The notes under the pieces are model-generated. The model searched no databases. It had not been told where the DNA came from and saw only the letters and a list, made by a program, of their open reading frames with translations. From positions 1-40,744 of the forward strand of contig JAGABW010000021.1 of assembly GCA_017614465.1 (NCBI GenBank): a stretch of DNA of 40,744 nucleotides, in the 5' to 3' direction. Shown piece by piece: positions 19,175 to 28,048 of the stretch. The position numbers and the translations under genes are program-made. This stretch comes from Bacteroidaceae bacterium (GTDB taxonomy: Bacteria; Bacteroidota; Bacteroidia; Bacteroidales; Bacteroidaceae). The stretch's first letter is position 1, and each line of letters opens with the position of its first letter.

Positions 19175-20482
19175 TTATAAAAGATCAGGCAAAGTGAACA
19201 GACGAGTGCCGTTTGACCCCTTTATAAGAATTGTCTTGTTTTCAGGTTTATTATTAGTTATATATTGTTTTATTGATTCTGCGTCATTGAAACACATAAC
19301 ATTATTGGCGAAATCAGCCACGAGAGGCGACTCGGACGACTTGCATTTTTCAACTGCAGATTTAAATTCTCCACCTGTCAGCCATGCTTCAATCTTGTTT
19401 TCAGCCAGTAATTGTATGATATTCATATGTTCTTTTAGGCTTTCACTTCCCAACTCCTTCATATCTCCAAGTATTGCCAGTTTGTTTGGCACATTAATAT
19501 TAGAGAAATTATCCAAAGCCGCTTTCATACTTGTTGGATTAGCATTGTAAGCATCGACAATCAGATTATTCTGCTCTGTTTTCTTGAATTGAGAGCGGTT
19601 GTTTGAAGGAACATATTCGGATAATGCCTCACATATAGCCTCATCGTCAACTTTGAAATACTCACCTATCGTAGCTGCTGCCAGGACATTATCAACATTG
19701 TAAATACCTATTAGATTAGTATGAATTGTCTTGTCATGCCATTTAATACTAAGGAACGGATCGTTACCTATAATATTTCCGTTATTGGCATATTTCACAA
19801 GTTCAAGGCCATCAGATATTTTCAGCAGATGTTCATTGTTACCATCGATAAACACCACACCGCCATGTTCACGCAAGAAATCATATAACTCGCCCTTGGT
19901 GCGTATAACACCCTCAAATGAACCGAATCCGAGCAAATGCGCCTTTCCCACATTGGTGATTATACCATAATTAGGTTCTACGATATTAACCAAGGTCTTG
20001 ATTTCCCCTGGATGATTAGCCCCCATTTCAACGACAGCCAACTCATGTTCAGCAGTCAACTGCAGCAAAGTCTTAGGCACACCAATATGGTTATTAAAAT
20101 TACCCTGTGTATATAGAACATTATACTTCATTTTCAGTACAGCGGAAATAAGTTCCTTTGTTGTTGTCTTTCCGTTAGTTCCAGTGATTCCGATAATCGG
20201 AGTATTCAGAACTTTACGATGATGACGCGCAAGTTGTTGTAATGTAGTCAACACATCATCAACTTTCATCAACTGGCTGCTGTATTCATCCATTTCGGAA
20301 TTCCATTCATCAACAACAGCGAAAGCACAACCTTTCTGCAATGCCTGAACAGCATATTCGTTACCGTTAAACGTGTCACCTTTCAAAGCGAAGAAAATAC
20401 TTCCCTCCGGGCAATTACGACTATCAGTTGTAACTACAGGATGCTCAATAAATATCCTATATAATTCTTCTACCTGATTCAT
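19175..20482 (-). CDS. murF: UDP-N-acetylmuramoyl-tripeptide--D-alanyl-D-alanine ligase
   Basis: A 435-residue cytoplasmic Mur ligase that adds D-Ala-D-Ala to the muropeptide precursor. Domain 1 (about residues 1-90) carries TDSRNCPEGSIFFALKG, the UDP-binding pattern of MurE/MurF. The ATP-binding loop GTNGKTT is at 101-107. EMGANHPGEI and the C-terminal VDAYNANPTSMKAAL are typical of MurF. It is divergently transcribed from folP, and both promoters fit in the 81-bp gap. It is separated from glsA by 151 bp that carry a new promoter. Confidence 0.96.
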   Translation of the reverse strand: MNQVEELYRIFIEHPVVTTDSRNCPEGSIFFALKGDTFNGNEYAVQALQKGCAFAVVDEWNSEMDEYSSQLMKVDDVLTTLQQLARHHRKVLNTPIIGITGTNGKTTTKELISAVLKMKYNVLYTQGNFNNHIGVPKTLLQLTAEHELAVVEMGANHPGEIKTLVNIVEPNYGIITNVGKAHLLGFGSFEGVIRTKGELYDFLREHGGVVFIDGNNEHLLKISDGLELVKYANNGNIIGNDPFLSIKWHDKTIHTNLIGIYNVDNVLAAATIGEYFKVDDEAICEALSEYVPSNNRSQFKKTEQNNLIVDAYNANPTSMKAALDNFSNINVPNKLAILGDMKELGSESLKEHMNIIQLLAENKIEAWLTGGEFKSAVEKCKSSESPLVADFANNVMCFNDAESIKQYITNNKPENKTILIKGSNGTRLFTLPDLL

Positions 20483-20501
20483 TGTATATTATTTTGACAT
20501 G

Positions 20502-20531
20502 CAAAGGTAAAAAATTATTCACAATTATCAA
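20502..20531 (-). promoter_or_regulatory. murF promoter
   Basis: Minus-strand -7 box TACCTTTG at 20502-20509. A TTG -33 box is complementary to 20529-20531, spacer 19. The predicted start is about 10-15 nt before the murF ATG. Confidence 0.7.
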
Positions 20532-20551
20532 TTATTATTATAATTAATTAT

Positions 20552-20559
20552 TATCTTTG
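20552..20559 (+). promoter_or_regulatory. folP -7 element abutting the start codon
   Basis: TATCTTTG matches TAnnTTTG and ends only 4 bp before the folP ATG (20564). The transcription start would fall at or beside the start codon. No TTG is seen at the usual -33 spacing. Confidence 0.5.
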
Positions 20560-20563
20560 CGAC

Positions 20564-21352
20564 ATGAATACAATAATACAGACAATAAATGCAGGCGGAC
20601 AATTAATTGATGTCAGTAAGCCAATAGTAATGGAAATCGTAAATGTATCGCCAGATTCATTTTACACACACGGTATCAAAGAACAGCTTACTGGGGACAT
20701 TATCGATATTGGAGGATGCTCAACACGACCAAATGCCGAGTTTGTATCAGAGGAGGAGGAATTTGAACGCATAAAGTCTGCTTTAGAGTTCATTCGCAGC
20801 AAATATCCCGATGCAATTCTGTCTGTCGATACATTCCGTACCAAGATAGCCGAATTCTGCATAAAAGAATATGGAGTACATATAATTAATGATATCACAG
20901 GTGGCAATCAGGAAATGTACAAGCTGGTTGCTTCTGAACATGTGCCATATATCCTCACATTCAACGATAAAGATTGTGTAGAGAAACCTGACATTGATAT
21001 TGTCGAGTCGGCACTTAAATTCTTTGCAAAACGTATCCAAGATTTACGTGATCTCGGACAGAACGACATTATATTGGATCCTGGATTCGGTTTCGGCAAA
21101 ACGCTCGAACAGAATTATCAGCTGTTAAACAGAATGGAAGAGTTGCAGGTTTTCAATCTGCCAATCCTTGTTGGTATTTCTCATAAGAGCATGATATTCA
21201 AGACCCTCGGATGCACTCCAAAAGAGTCGGCAAACGGCACAACAGTCATCAACACTATCAGTTTACTGAAAGGAGCAAACATATTACGTGTGCATGATGT
21301 CAACAGTGCAAGAGAATGTATTGCATTGACCTCAAAGATGTTCGAGTCATAA
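20564..21352 (+). CDS. folP: Dihydropteroate synthase
   Basis: A 262-residue cytoplasmic TIM-barrel enzyme that joins p-aminobenzoate to the pterin pyrophosphate in folate synthesis. Signature elements are MEIVNVSPDSFY near the N-terminus, DIGGCSTRP (usually DIGGESTRP), VDTF, INDITGG, and the C-terminal LDPGFGFGKTLEQN with GISHKS. There is no plausible later start before the conserved N-terminus, although the promoter nearly touches the ATG. The next gene, cdaA, follows by 97 bp. Confidence 0.95.
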   Translation: MNTIIQTINAGGQLIDVSKPIVMEIVNVSPDSFYTHGIKEQLTGDIIDIGGCSTRPNAEFVSEEEEFERIKSALEFIRSKYPDAILSVDTFRTKIAEFCIKEYGVHIINDITGGNQEMYKLVASEHVPYILTFNDKDCVEKPDIDIVESALKFFAKRIQDLRDLGQNDIILDPGFGFGKTLEQNYQLLNRMEELQVFNLPILVGISHKSMIFKTLGCTPKESANGTTVINTISLLKGANILRVHDVNSARECIALTSKMFES

Positions 21353-21449
21353 CAGGCAAGAGCATTTACAGGAATATGCAGACAAGCAAATCATTTGTAT
21401 AATCGAATATAATTAATACGTATAACTTTTAACAAGAATACAACATCCA

Positions 21450-22220
21450 GTGTTTGATTTTGGCATAAAAGACATAATCGACATATTATGTGTGGCATCG
21501 CTACTCTACTATGTCTATAAACTGATGAAAGATTCGGGTTCGTTAAATGTATTCTACGGAATACTGGTATTTATTGCAACCTGGATTCTTGTGTCACAGA
21601 TACTTGAGATGCGCATTCTTGGTTCGATATTCGACAAATTAGTCAGCGTTGGAGTGTTGGCGCTCATCATCCTGTTCCAGGAAGACATAAGACGATTCTT
21701 CCTAACACTCGGTTCACAGCGTAAAATCACATTCTGGACCCGTTTGTTTTCCAAAAAGAACAAGACATCAATACAAGGAGAGAATCCGGCAATCATGAAA
21801 ATAGTATGGGCATGCGAGCAGATGAGTAAAGGTAAGGTCGGAGCGCTTATAATCATCGAACGCACCATGTCACTAAGCGATATCATAAAATCTGGAGAAA
21901 GAATAGATGCCATCATAAGTACATCACTGATTCTCAACATATTCTTCAAGAACAGTCCGCTTCATGACGGAGCGTTGGTAATCAGTCACGACAGATTAAT
22001 GGCAGCCGGATGTATCCTTCCTGTATCCCACGACAACAACATTCCGAAAGAATTAGGTCTTCGTCACCGAGCAGCACTTGGAATCACCCAACAGAGTGAC
22101 GCCATAGCAATCGTTGTATCAGAAGAGACTGGAAGTATTTCAATGGCACGAAAAGGCACACTTCGCTTACGTTTATCAAACGACGAACTTGAAAGCGCAC
22201 TTTCGGCAGTTTTGTCATAA
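21450..22220 (+). CDS. cdaA: Diadenylate cyclase (CdaA/DacA type)
   Basis: A 256-residue membrane-bound enzyme that makes c-di-AMP from two ATP. Three transmembrane helices occupy about residues 10-75. The DisA_N-type catalytic domain follows, with the DGA motif (173-175) and RHR motif (205-207). The start is GTG, giving MFDFGIKDIIDI, a normal family N-terminus. In Firmicutes cdaA is next to cdaR and glmM. Here it is next to folP, a common Bacteroidetes arrangement, and no cdaR is in the window. Confidence 0.94.
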   Translation: MFDFGIKDIIDILCVASLLYYVYKLMKDSGSLNVFYGILVFIATWILVSQILEMRILGSIFDKLVSVGVLALIILFQEDIRRFFLTLGSQRKITFWTRLFSKKNKTSIQGENPAIMKIVWACEQMSKGKVGALIIIERTMSLSDIIKSGERIDAIISTSLILNIFFKNSPLHDGALVISHDRLMAAGCILPVSHDNNIPKELGLRHRAALGITQQSDAIAIVVSEETGSISMARKGTLRLRLSNDELESALSAVLS

Positions 22221-22312
22221 TACAAACAGCTGTGTACCATCCCAACTAAAAGAAAAAGTATATCAACACAATGTATATATCAGTTCTTATTACTTAACAA
22301 TAATACTTAATC

Positions 22313-23296
22313 ATGAAAAAGATACAAGCAATATTACTACCACTGCTTCTCATAGTTCTTTCGATATCATCATGCAGTAGTGATAAAAGCAAAAAAGCAT
22401 CTGTTTACAAAAATACAGACAGTGCCCCATGGGAACTTTTATTAGTATCCGATAAAGACTGGACAAAGACTGCAGATGGAGAGATGCTCATGAAAGCTAT
22501 TAATCCAGACATGCAAGGATTGCCACAGATGGAATCTATGTTCAGCATTATAAACATAAACTCTAATTCGTTTAGCAAATCATTTCAAGGATTCACAAAC
22601 ATTGTCTTTGTTGAGTTTGGAAGCAAATATAAAAAAGCTGAAATAAGAATTGCCAAAGACACATACGCACATCCTCAAACCATAATCTACCTAACAGCAC
22701 CTAACGGCAAAGAACTGGCAGAATATGCGAGCAGCCGCAAGGAACTGATAACGAGTACGTTAGCAGAATCACAGTTATATAGTCTTCAGATAGACCTCGC
22801 CCAAAGTTATAGTAAGATTGTAAAAGAGACAGCAGAAAATCAGTTCAACTTAAAGATAAATGCCCCATTCGATTTGAGTGCCATCAAAAAAGGCAAGGAT
22901 TTCTTCTGGGCATCATCAATAAATTCCGACAACCACCTCAATTTATGTCTTTTCACAGTTCCACAACGTCAGATACAAAACGAATATGATGTAATTCATA
23001 TTTGCGATTCAGTCCTAAAAGAAAACATACAAGGAGAAAATAAAGATCAATATCCACAGACTGTAAGACAGGATTTGTCAACAAAAAACATAAAAATCGG
23101 GGATAGAATCATTACAGAAATACGAGGATTGTGGGAAATGGAAAACGACATGATGGGCGGACCGTTCGTCTTACATTTCTACAACGACTCCGTTAACAAT
23201 CGATTCGTTTTTGCCGATGGTTTTGTATATGCGCCAGAGAAAAAGAAACGAAACTATATCCGTTTACTTGAAGCCTCTCTTCGCACATTAAAATAA
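22313..23296 (+). CDS. DUF4837 family lipoprotein
   Basis: A 327-residue exported lipoprotein. The signal peptide ends in the lipobox SISSC (Cys21). The mature part begins after a Lys-rich stretch with WELLLVSDKDWTKTADGEML and matches the Bacteroidetes DUF4837 pattern. GLWEMENDMMGGPFVLHFYND lies near the C-terminus. Function is unknown. It follows cdaA by 92 bp and ends 25 bp before a strong intrinsic terminator, so it may be the last gene of folP-cdaA. Confidence 0.82.
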   Translation: MKKIQAILLPLLLIVLSISSCSSDKSKKASVYKNTDSAPWELLLVSDKDWTKTADGEMLMKAINPDMQGLPQMESMFSIININSNSFSKSFQGFTNIVFVEFGSKYKKAEIRIAKDTYAHPQTIIYLTAPNGKELAEYASSRKELITSTLAESQLYSLQIDLAQSYSKIVKETAENQFNLKINAPFDLSAIKKGKDFFWASSINSDNHLNLCLFTVPQRQIQNEYDVIHICDSVLKENIQGENKDQYPQTVRQDLSTKNIKIGDRIITEIRGLWEMENDMMGGPFVLHFYNDSVNNRFVFADGFVYAPEKKKRNYIRLLEASLRTLK

Positions 23297-23321
23297 ATGA
23301 ATTAGGTTATAAATCAAGTCA

Positions 23322-23370
23322 ATGTTGTATATTCAGTGATTCAAATTCATGAATATACAACATTTTTTCA
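23322..23370 (+). terminator. Intrinsic terminator after the DUF4837 gene
   Basis: A perfect 14-bp stem (23322-23335 and 23350-23363) with a 14-nt loop, followed by six T residues. It isolates the arginine genes from the upstream operon. Confidence 0.85.
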
Positions 23371-23374
23371 TAAT

Positions 23375-23430
23375 TTATGCAAAAATATTACAATTTTGCA
23401 TTGTTATTTGCATAAAAACATATACCTTTG
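23375..23430 (+). promoter_or_regulatory. argR promoter with repeated TTTGCAT half-sites
   Basis: The -7 box TACCTTTG is at 23423-23430, with TTG at 23401-23403 (19-bp spacer). Around the -33 box lie TTATGCAAA (23375-23383), TTTTGCAT (23395-23402) and TTTGCATAA (23407-23415). The outer two are perfect inverted copies and the inner two are direct repeats 12 bp apart. This resembles an ARG-box cluster and suggests autoregulation by ArgR. It also shows that the in-frame TTG at 23428 is promoter, not a start codon. Confidence 0.6.
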
Positions 23431-23457
23431 CAGTCCATTTGTATAATTATTCACAAA

Positions 23458-23928
23458 ATGACAGCAAAAAAGACGCGACTTGAGATAATAAAACTGGTTA
23501 TTTCAAGCCAAGAAATTTCGAATCAGGAAGAGCTACGCAATGCATTGTTAGAAGAAGGGATTGACACAACCCAAGCAACCTTATCGCGTGACCTAAAACG
23601 TCTTAAAGTTGCCAAAGTCAGTTCTGCGACAGGAAAAGCAGTGTACATCCTGCCAAACAACACCATGTATAAGCGAGTACGCGAGCATCAGCCAATCAGT
23701 GAGATGAAAACACAGAACGGCATAATAAGCGTACGTTTCTCAGGTAATCTTGGAGTGGTAAAGACACGTCCGGGATATGCAGGAAGTGTGGGTTATGACA
23801 TTGACAATGCTGACATAACAGAAATAATAGGCACAGTAGCAGGTGACGACACCATCATCATGGTATTAGACGAGAACACATCTCGTGACATGGTCATGAT
23901 GAAATTAAAAACATTATTAGGATTATAA
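23458..23928 (+). CDS. argR: Arginine repressor
   Basis: A 156-residue regulator of arginine genes. Residues about 1-65 are the winged helix (IIKLVISSQEISNQEEL and TTQATLSRDLKRLKVAKV). Residues about 80-155 form the hexamerisation/arginine-binding domain (GTVAGDDTIIMVLDE). I chose the ATG at 23458. A longer frame from TTG 23428 would begin inside the -7 element. It is followed by the acyltransferase, argG, argC and argD, the genes it most likely controls. Confidence 0.94.
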   Translation: MTAKKTRLEIIKLVISSQEISNQEELRNALLEEGIDTTQATLSRDLKRLKVAKVSSATGKAVYILPNNTMYKRVREHQPISEMKTQNGIISVRFSGNLGVVKTRPGYAGSVGYDIDNADITEIIGTVAGDDTIIMVLDENTSRDMVMMKLKTLLGL

Positions 23929-23948
23929 ATATAGTTTTACACAACACT

Positions 23949-24587
23949 ATGGAATACGAAGATAATATTAAAGTGGTTCTAGCAGACGCTTCTTATGAGA
24001 AATACGTAGACATAATTCTAGCCACTATAAATGATTCTGCAAAAAAGAGAGGATCAGGTATTGCTACACGAACACATGAATATGTAGCAACAAAGATGCG
24101 TGAGAAGAAAGCAATCATAGCCGTAACAACAGAAGGCGAATTTGCAGGATTCTGCTATATCGAGACATGGGGCCACAAACAATATGTAGCCAATTCAGGT
24201 CTGATAGTTGTAGAGAAATTCCGTAAACACCATTTAGCTAAACGAATTAAGCAGATGGCATTCACACTCAGTCGTTTACGTTGGCCAGACGCAAAACTGT
24301 TCGGTTTAACAAGCCAGTATGCAGTAATGCGAATCAACACACAATTGGGATATGTTCCTGTAACATTCGGACAATTGACCGACGATGAGTCATTCTGGGC
24401 TGGTTGCGGAACTCCAGAAAAGCCATGTTGCATAAATTGCGATGTTCTTGCACGTACAAAACGTCAATACTGCGTATGTACAGCAATGTTATACGACCCA
24501 AAAGACCACGTAGGTGAGCCATTCCCTGTAAGCGATGAGATTGTTGAAGAAATGCGTAAGAGCTTACAAGAGACAGGCAACATTTAA
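23949..24587 (+). CDS. GNAT acyltransferase in the arginine operon, probable N-acylglutamate synthase
   Basis: A 212-residue GNAT-fold enzyme. Residues about 55-115 contain the core strands and the acyl-CoA-binding region (SGLIVVEKFRKHHLAKRIKQMA). A distinctive Cys cluster lies at 153-177 (Cys153, 160, 161, 164, 175, 177) and could bind zinc. Bacteroidetes make arginine through N-succinylated intermediates. Their classical ArgA/ArgJ is missing, and a GNAT protein in this operon position has been proposed as the N-succinylglutamate synthase, for B. thetaiotaomicron from mutant fitness data as I recall. It sits 20 bp after argR and 73 bp before argG. The GNAT fold is clear. The exact reaction is inference. 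Confidence 0.72.
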   Translation: MEYEDNIKVVLADASYEKYVDIILATINDSAKKRGSGIATRTHEYVATKMREKKAIIAVTTEGEFAGFCYIETWGHKQYVANSGLIVVEKFRKHHLAKRIKQMAFTLSRLRWPDAKLFGLTSQYAVMRINTQLGYVPVTFGQLTDDESFWAGCGTPEKPCCINCDVLARTKRQYCVCTAMLYDPKDHVGEPFPVSDEIVEEMRKSLQETGNI

Positions 24588-24600
24588 ATTATATTATAAT

Positions 24601-24623
24601 GTGTAAGCAGTAAATGATTACAC
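24601..24623 (+). promoter_or_regulatory. Inverted repeat upstream of argG
   Basis: GTGTAA (24601-24606) and TTACAC (24618-24623) flank 11 bp in the 73-bp gap before argG. No T-run follows, so it is not a terminator. It may be an operator or an mRNA hairpin. Confidence 0.3.
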
Positions 24624-24660
24624 TAAAAAACAAAAGAATAATAAATAAAACACTCATAAT

Positions 24661-25866
24661 ATGGAACAGAAGAAAAAAGTTGTAGTAGCCTTCAGTGGAG
24701 GTCTCGACACATCTTACACAGTAATGTATCTTGCAAAAGAAAAAGGATACGAAGTATATGCAGCATGTGCAAACACTGGTGGTTTCAGTGCAGAACAACT
24801 GAAGACAAACGAAGAAAACGCATACAAATTAGGTGCTACAAAATATGTGACACTTGACGTAACTCAGGAATATTATAACAAGAGTTTGCGTTACATGGTT
24901 TTCGGAAATGTCTTACGTAACAACTGCTACCCTATATCAGTTTCATCAGAACGTATCTTCCAAGCACTTGCTATTGCTCGCTATGCACGCGAAATCGGTG
25001 CAGATGCAATTGCACACGGTAGTACAGGAGCAGGAAACGACCAAATCCGTTTCGACATGACATTCCTCGTAATGGCTCCAGGAGTTGAAATCATCACACT
25101 TACACGTGACGGAAACTTAAGCCGTCAGGAAGAAATCGATTATCTTAACAAGAACGGTTTCGCTGCAGACTTCACAAAACTCAAATATTCATATAATGTA
25201 GGTATTTGGGGTACAAGTATCTGTGGTGGTGAGATTCTTGACTCAAAACAAGGTTTGCCAGAGAGTGCATACTTGAAACACCCAACAAAAGAAGGTCCAG
25301 AAATATTGAAGTTAGGTTTCGAGAAAGGTGAAATCTGTTCTGTAAATGGAGTTAAATACGACAACAAGATTGAAGCAATTCAAGCTGTAGAGGAAATCGG
25401 AGCAGCATATGGTATCGGACGTGACTGCCACGTAGGTGACACAATTATCGGTATCAAAGGACGTGTAGGTTTCGAGGCAGCAGCTCCAATGCTTATTATC
25501 GGTGCTCACCGCTTCCTTGAGAAATACACATTGTCTAAGTGGCAACAATACTGGAAAGATCAGGTAAGCAACTGGTACGGAATGTTCCTTCACGAAAGCC
25601 AGTATCTCGAGCCTGTAATGCCAGATATCGAAGCAATGCTTGAAAGCAGCCAACGTAACGTTACAGGAGAAGTAACACTCGAACTTCGTCCACTTATGTT
25701 CCAAACAGTTGGTGTTGACAGCCCTAACGACCTTGTTAAGAACAAATTAGGAGAATACGGCGAAACAGCAAAGGCATGGTCTTCAGAAGATGCCAAGGGA
25801 TTCATAAAGGTAAGTTCAACAGCATTGAGAGCATATTATCTTGCTCATCCAAACGAAGAAAGATAA
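24661..25866 (+). CDS. argG: Argininosuccinate synthase
   Basis: A 401-residue cytoplasmic enzyme that condenses citrulline and aspartate with ATP. The N-terminal PP-loop AFSGGLDTSY (residues 10-19), HGSTGAGNDQIRFD and YNVGIWGTSICGGE are characteristic. Length is normal. It is only 3 bp from the argC start codon, so the two are cotranscribed and probably translationally coupled. Confidence 0.97.
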   Translation: MEQKKKVVVAFSGGLDTSYTVMYLAKEKGYEVYAACANTGGFSAEQLKTNEENAYKLGATKYVTLDVTQEYYNKSLRYMVFGNVLRNNCYPISVSSERIFQALAIARYAREIGADAIAHGSTGAGNDQIRFDMTFLVMAPGVEIITLTRDGNLSRQEEIDYLNKNGFAADFTKLKYSYNVGIWGTSICGGEILDSKQGLPESAYLKHPTKEGPEILKLGFEKGEICSVNGVKYDNKIEAIQAVEEIGAAYGIGRDCHVGDTIIGIKGRVGFEAAAPMLIIGAHRFLEKYTLSKWQQYWKDQVSNWYGMFLHESQYLEPVMPDIEAMLESSQRNVTGEVTLELRPLMFQTVGVDSPNDLVKNKLGEYGETAKAWSSEDAKGFIKVSSTALRAYYLAHPNEER

Positions 25867-25869
25867 ACC

Positions 25870-26880
25870 ATGATAAAAGTTGGTATTTTAGGAGCAGCCG
25901 GATACACAGGAGGAGAGCTGATACGATTATTAGTAAACCACCCGGAAGTGGAAATCGTATTTGCTAACAGCGAATCCAACGCCGGCAATCCGATAAGCGA
26001 CGTACATGAAGGTCTGATTGGAGATTGTGATCTAAAATTCACAGACGAACTTCCATTCGACAAGGTAGATGTTGTTTTCTTCTGCTTTGGACATGGAAAA
26101 AGTGAAGCATTCTTAAAAGAGCACAATATTCCAGAGTCGGTAAAGATTATAGACCTCGCTCAGGACTTCCGAATTAAAGGAGACCATGATTATGTGTATG
26201 GATTACCTGAGATTCACAAATCAGATATCCAGAAATGTAATCATCTGGCAAATCCGGGATGTTTCGCAACTGCAATTCAGTTGGGATTATTACCATTGGC
26301 AAAAGCAGGTCTTTTGACAAATGACATAAATGTAAGTGCTATCACAGGTTCTACTGGCGCAGGTCAGAAACCAGGAGCCACTACCCATTTCTCATGGCGT
26401 ACAGACAATCTCAGCATCTACAAGACATTCACTCATCAACATCTTCATGAGATAACACAATCACTCAATGAACTACGTCCATCCGACACACCAAAAGTGA
26501 TTGACACACTCAACGAAGGCTATGACGCAGAAGGAATAACAGTGGATTTCGTTCCATTCAGAGGTAATTTCTCACGTGGAATCTTCTGTACAGAAGTTGT
26601 GAAGATCAACGACACAACCACTGATGTAGAAGCACTTTACAAGGATTTCTACAAGGATGCAGCCTTCACTCACTATGTAGATAAGAATTTAGACCTTAAG
26701 CAGGTTGTTAATACAAACAAGTGTCTGATTCACGTAGAGCGATTCGGAAAGAAACTTGTCATCACTTCAATTATCGACAATCTGTTAAAAGGTGCTGTTG
26801 GTCAGGCAGTACAGAATATGAACCTCATGTTCGGTATTAACGAGACTATGGGATTAAAATTAAAAGCAAACGCATTTTAA
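25870..26880 (+). CDS. argC: N-acetyl/N-succinyl-gamma-glutamyl-phosphate reductase
   Basis: A 336-residue NADPH-dependent reductase of arginine synthesis. The N-terminal Rossmann motif GILGAAGYTGGEL (residues 5-17) binds the cofactor. NPGCFATAIQL holds the catalytic Cys131. SGTTGAG-type residues appear as TGSTGAGQKP. In Bacteroidetes the substrate is expected to be the N-succinyl form, because ornithine carbamoylation uses N-succinylornithine. That is phylum knowledge and not visible here. Confidence 0.95.
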   Translation: MIKVGILGAAGYTGGELIRLLVNHPEVEIVFANSESNAGNPISDVHEGLIGDCDLKFTDELPFDKVDVVFFCFGHGKSEAFLKEHNIPESVKIIDLAQDFRIKGDHDYVYGLPEIHKSDIQKCNHLANPGCFATAIQLGLLPLAKAGLLTNDINVSAITGSTGAGQKPGATTHFSWRTDNLSIYKTFTHQHLHEITQSLNELRPSDTPKVIDTLNEGYDAEGITVDFVPFRGNFSRGIFCTEVVKINDTTTDVEALYKDFYKDAAFTHYVDKNLDLKQVVNTNKCLIHVERFGKKLVITSIIDNLLKGAVGQAVQNMNLMFGINETMGLKLKANAF

Positions 26881-26891
26881 GAGATAAAGCA

Positions 26892-28019
26892 ATGAAATTA
26901 TTCGATGTATATCCACTATTTGACATAGAAATAGTGAAAGGCAAAGGATGTAATGTATGGGACGAGAAAGGACAGGAATATCTTGACCTTTATGGCGGTC
27001 ATGCTGTAATCAGCATTGGTCACAGCCACCCACACTACATAGATGTCATAACAAAACAACTTAACAAATTAGGGTTCTACAGTAATTCAGTCCAGAATTC
27101 ACTACAACGTACCTTGGCTGAACGATTAGGTAAAGCAAGCGGATACGAGGACTATTCTCTGTTTTTAGTCAATTCAGGAGCGGAAGCAAATGAAAATGCG
27201 ATGAAGCTTGCATCTTTCTACAACGGACGCACTCGTATTCTTTCAATCGAGAAGGCATTCCATGGTAGAACATCCCTTGCAGTTGAAGCTACAAACAACC
27301 CTAAGATTGTTGCCCCTATCAACAACAACGAACATGTAACATTCCTGCCAATCAACGACTTAGATGCATGGAAAGCCGAAATCGAGAAAGACGACGTATG
27401 TGCATGTATCATTGAATGTATTCAGGGTGTAGGTGGTATCAGAATGGTTGATGCCGATTTCCTACAAGGATTGCGTAAACTATGCGACGAACATAATACA
27501 GTATTGATTTGCGACGAGATACAATGCGGTTACGGACGTTCAGGTAAGTTCTTTGCACACCAGCATCTTGGTGTTCGTCCCGACCTTATCACAGTGGCAA
27601 AAGGAATCGGAAACGGTTTCCCAATGAGCGGACTGATAATATCTCCTAAATTCGAGGCTGTATATAGCCAACTCGGAACTACTTTTGGTGGAAACCATCT
27701 GGCATGTTCTGCAGCACTTGCCGTTCTTGACGTGATTGAGCAAGAGAACTTGATTCAGAATGCAGCAGAAGTAGGAGAATATCTTATCAACAGACTCAAA
27801 GAAGAAAAACTTCCTCATGTTGTGGATGTTCGTGGTCGTGGTCTGATGATCGGAATAGAGTTAGACGTTCCTTACAAGGAAATACGCACAAAGCTCGTCA
27901 AGGAGCAGCATTGTTTCACAGGTTGCAGTGGTACAAATGTAATACGACTACTTCCTCCATTATGTATTACAAAAGAGAACGCAGACGATTTTATTGAGAG
28001 ATTCAAGAGAGTATTATAA
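26892..28019 (+). CDS. argD: Acetyl/succinylornithine aminotransferase
   Basis: A 375-residue class III PLP-dependent aminotransferase that makes N-acylornithine from its semialdehyde. The PLP-binding features are NSGAEANE (95-102), CDEIQCGYGRSG with Asp208, and the Schiff-base Lys237 in VAKGIGNGFP. The start lies 11 bp after argC. The carbamoyltransferase, argB and argH are not in the window, so the pathway genes are split. Confidence 0.95.
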   Translation: MKLFDVYPLFDIEIVKGKGCNVWDEKGQEYLDLYGGHAVISIGHSHPHYIDVITKQLNKLGFYSNSVQNSLQRTLAERLGKASGYEDYSLFLVNSGAEANENAMKLASFYNGRTRILSIEKAFHGRTSLAVEATNNPKIVAPINNNEHVTFLPINDLDAWKAEIEKDDVCACIIECIQGVGGIRMVDADFLQGLRKLCDEHNTVLICDEIQCGYGRSGKFFAHQHLGVRPDLITVAKGIGNGFPMSGLIISPKFEAVYSQLGTTFGGNHLACSAALAVLDVIEQENLIQNAAEVGEYLINRLKEEKLPHVVDVRGRGLMIGIELDVPYKEIRTKLVKEQHCFTGCSGTNVIRLLPPLCITKENADDFIERFKRVL

Positions 28020-28048
28020 TCAATTTATAAACAAACAACATACATCAG

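Noticed and set aside
23428..23457. TTG start of argR ten codons upstream of the ATG
   Set aside because: The TTG is the end of the TACCTTTG promoter box, so it would not be in the mRNA.
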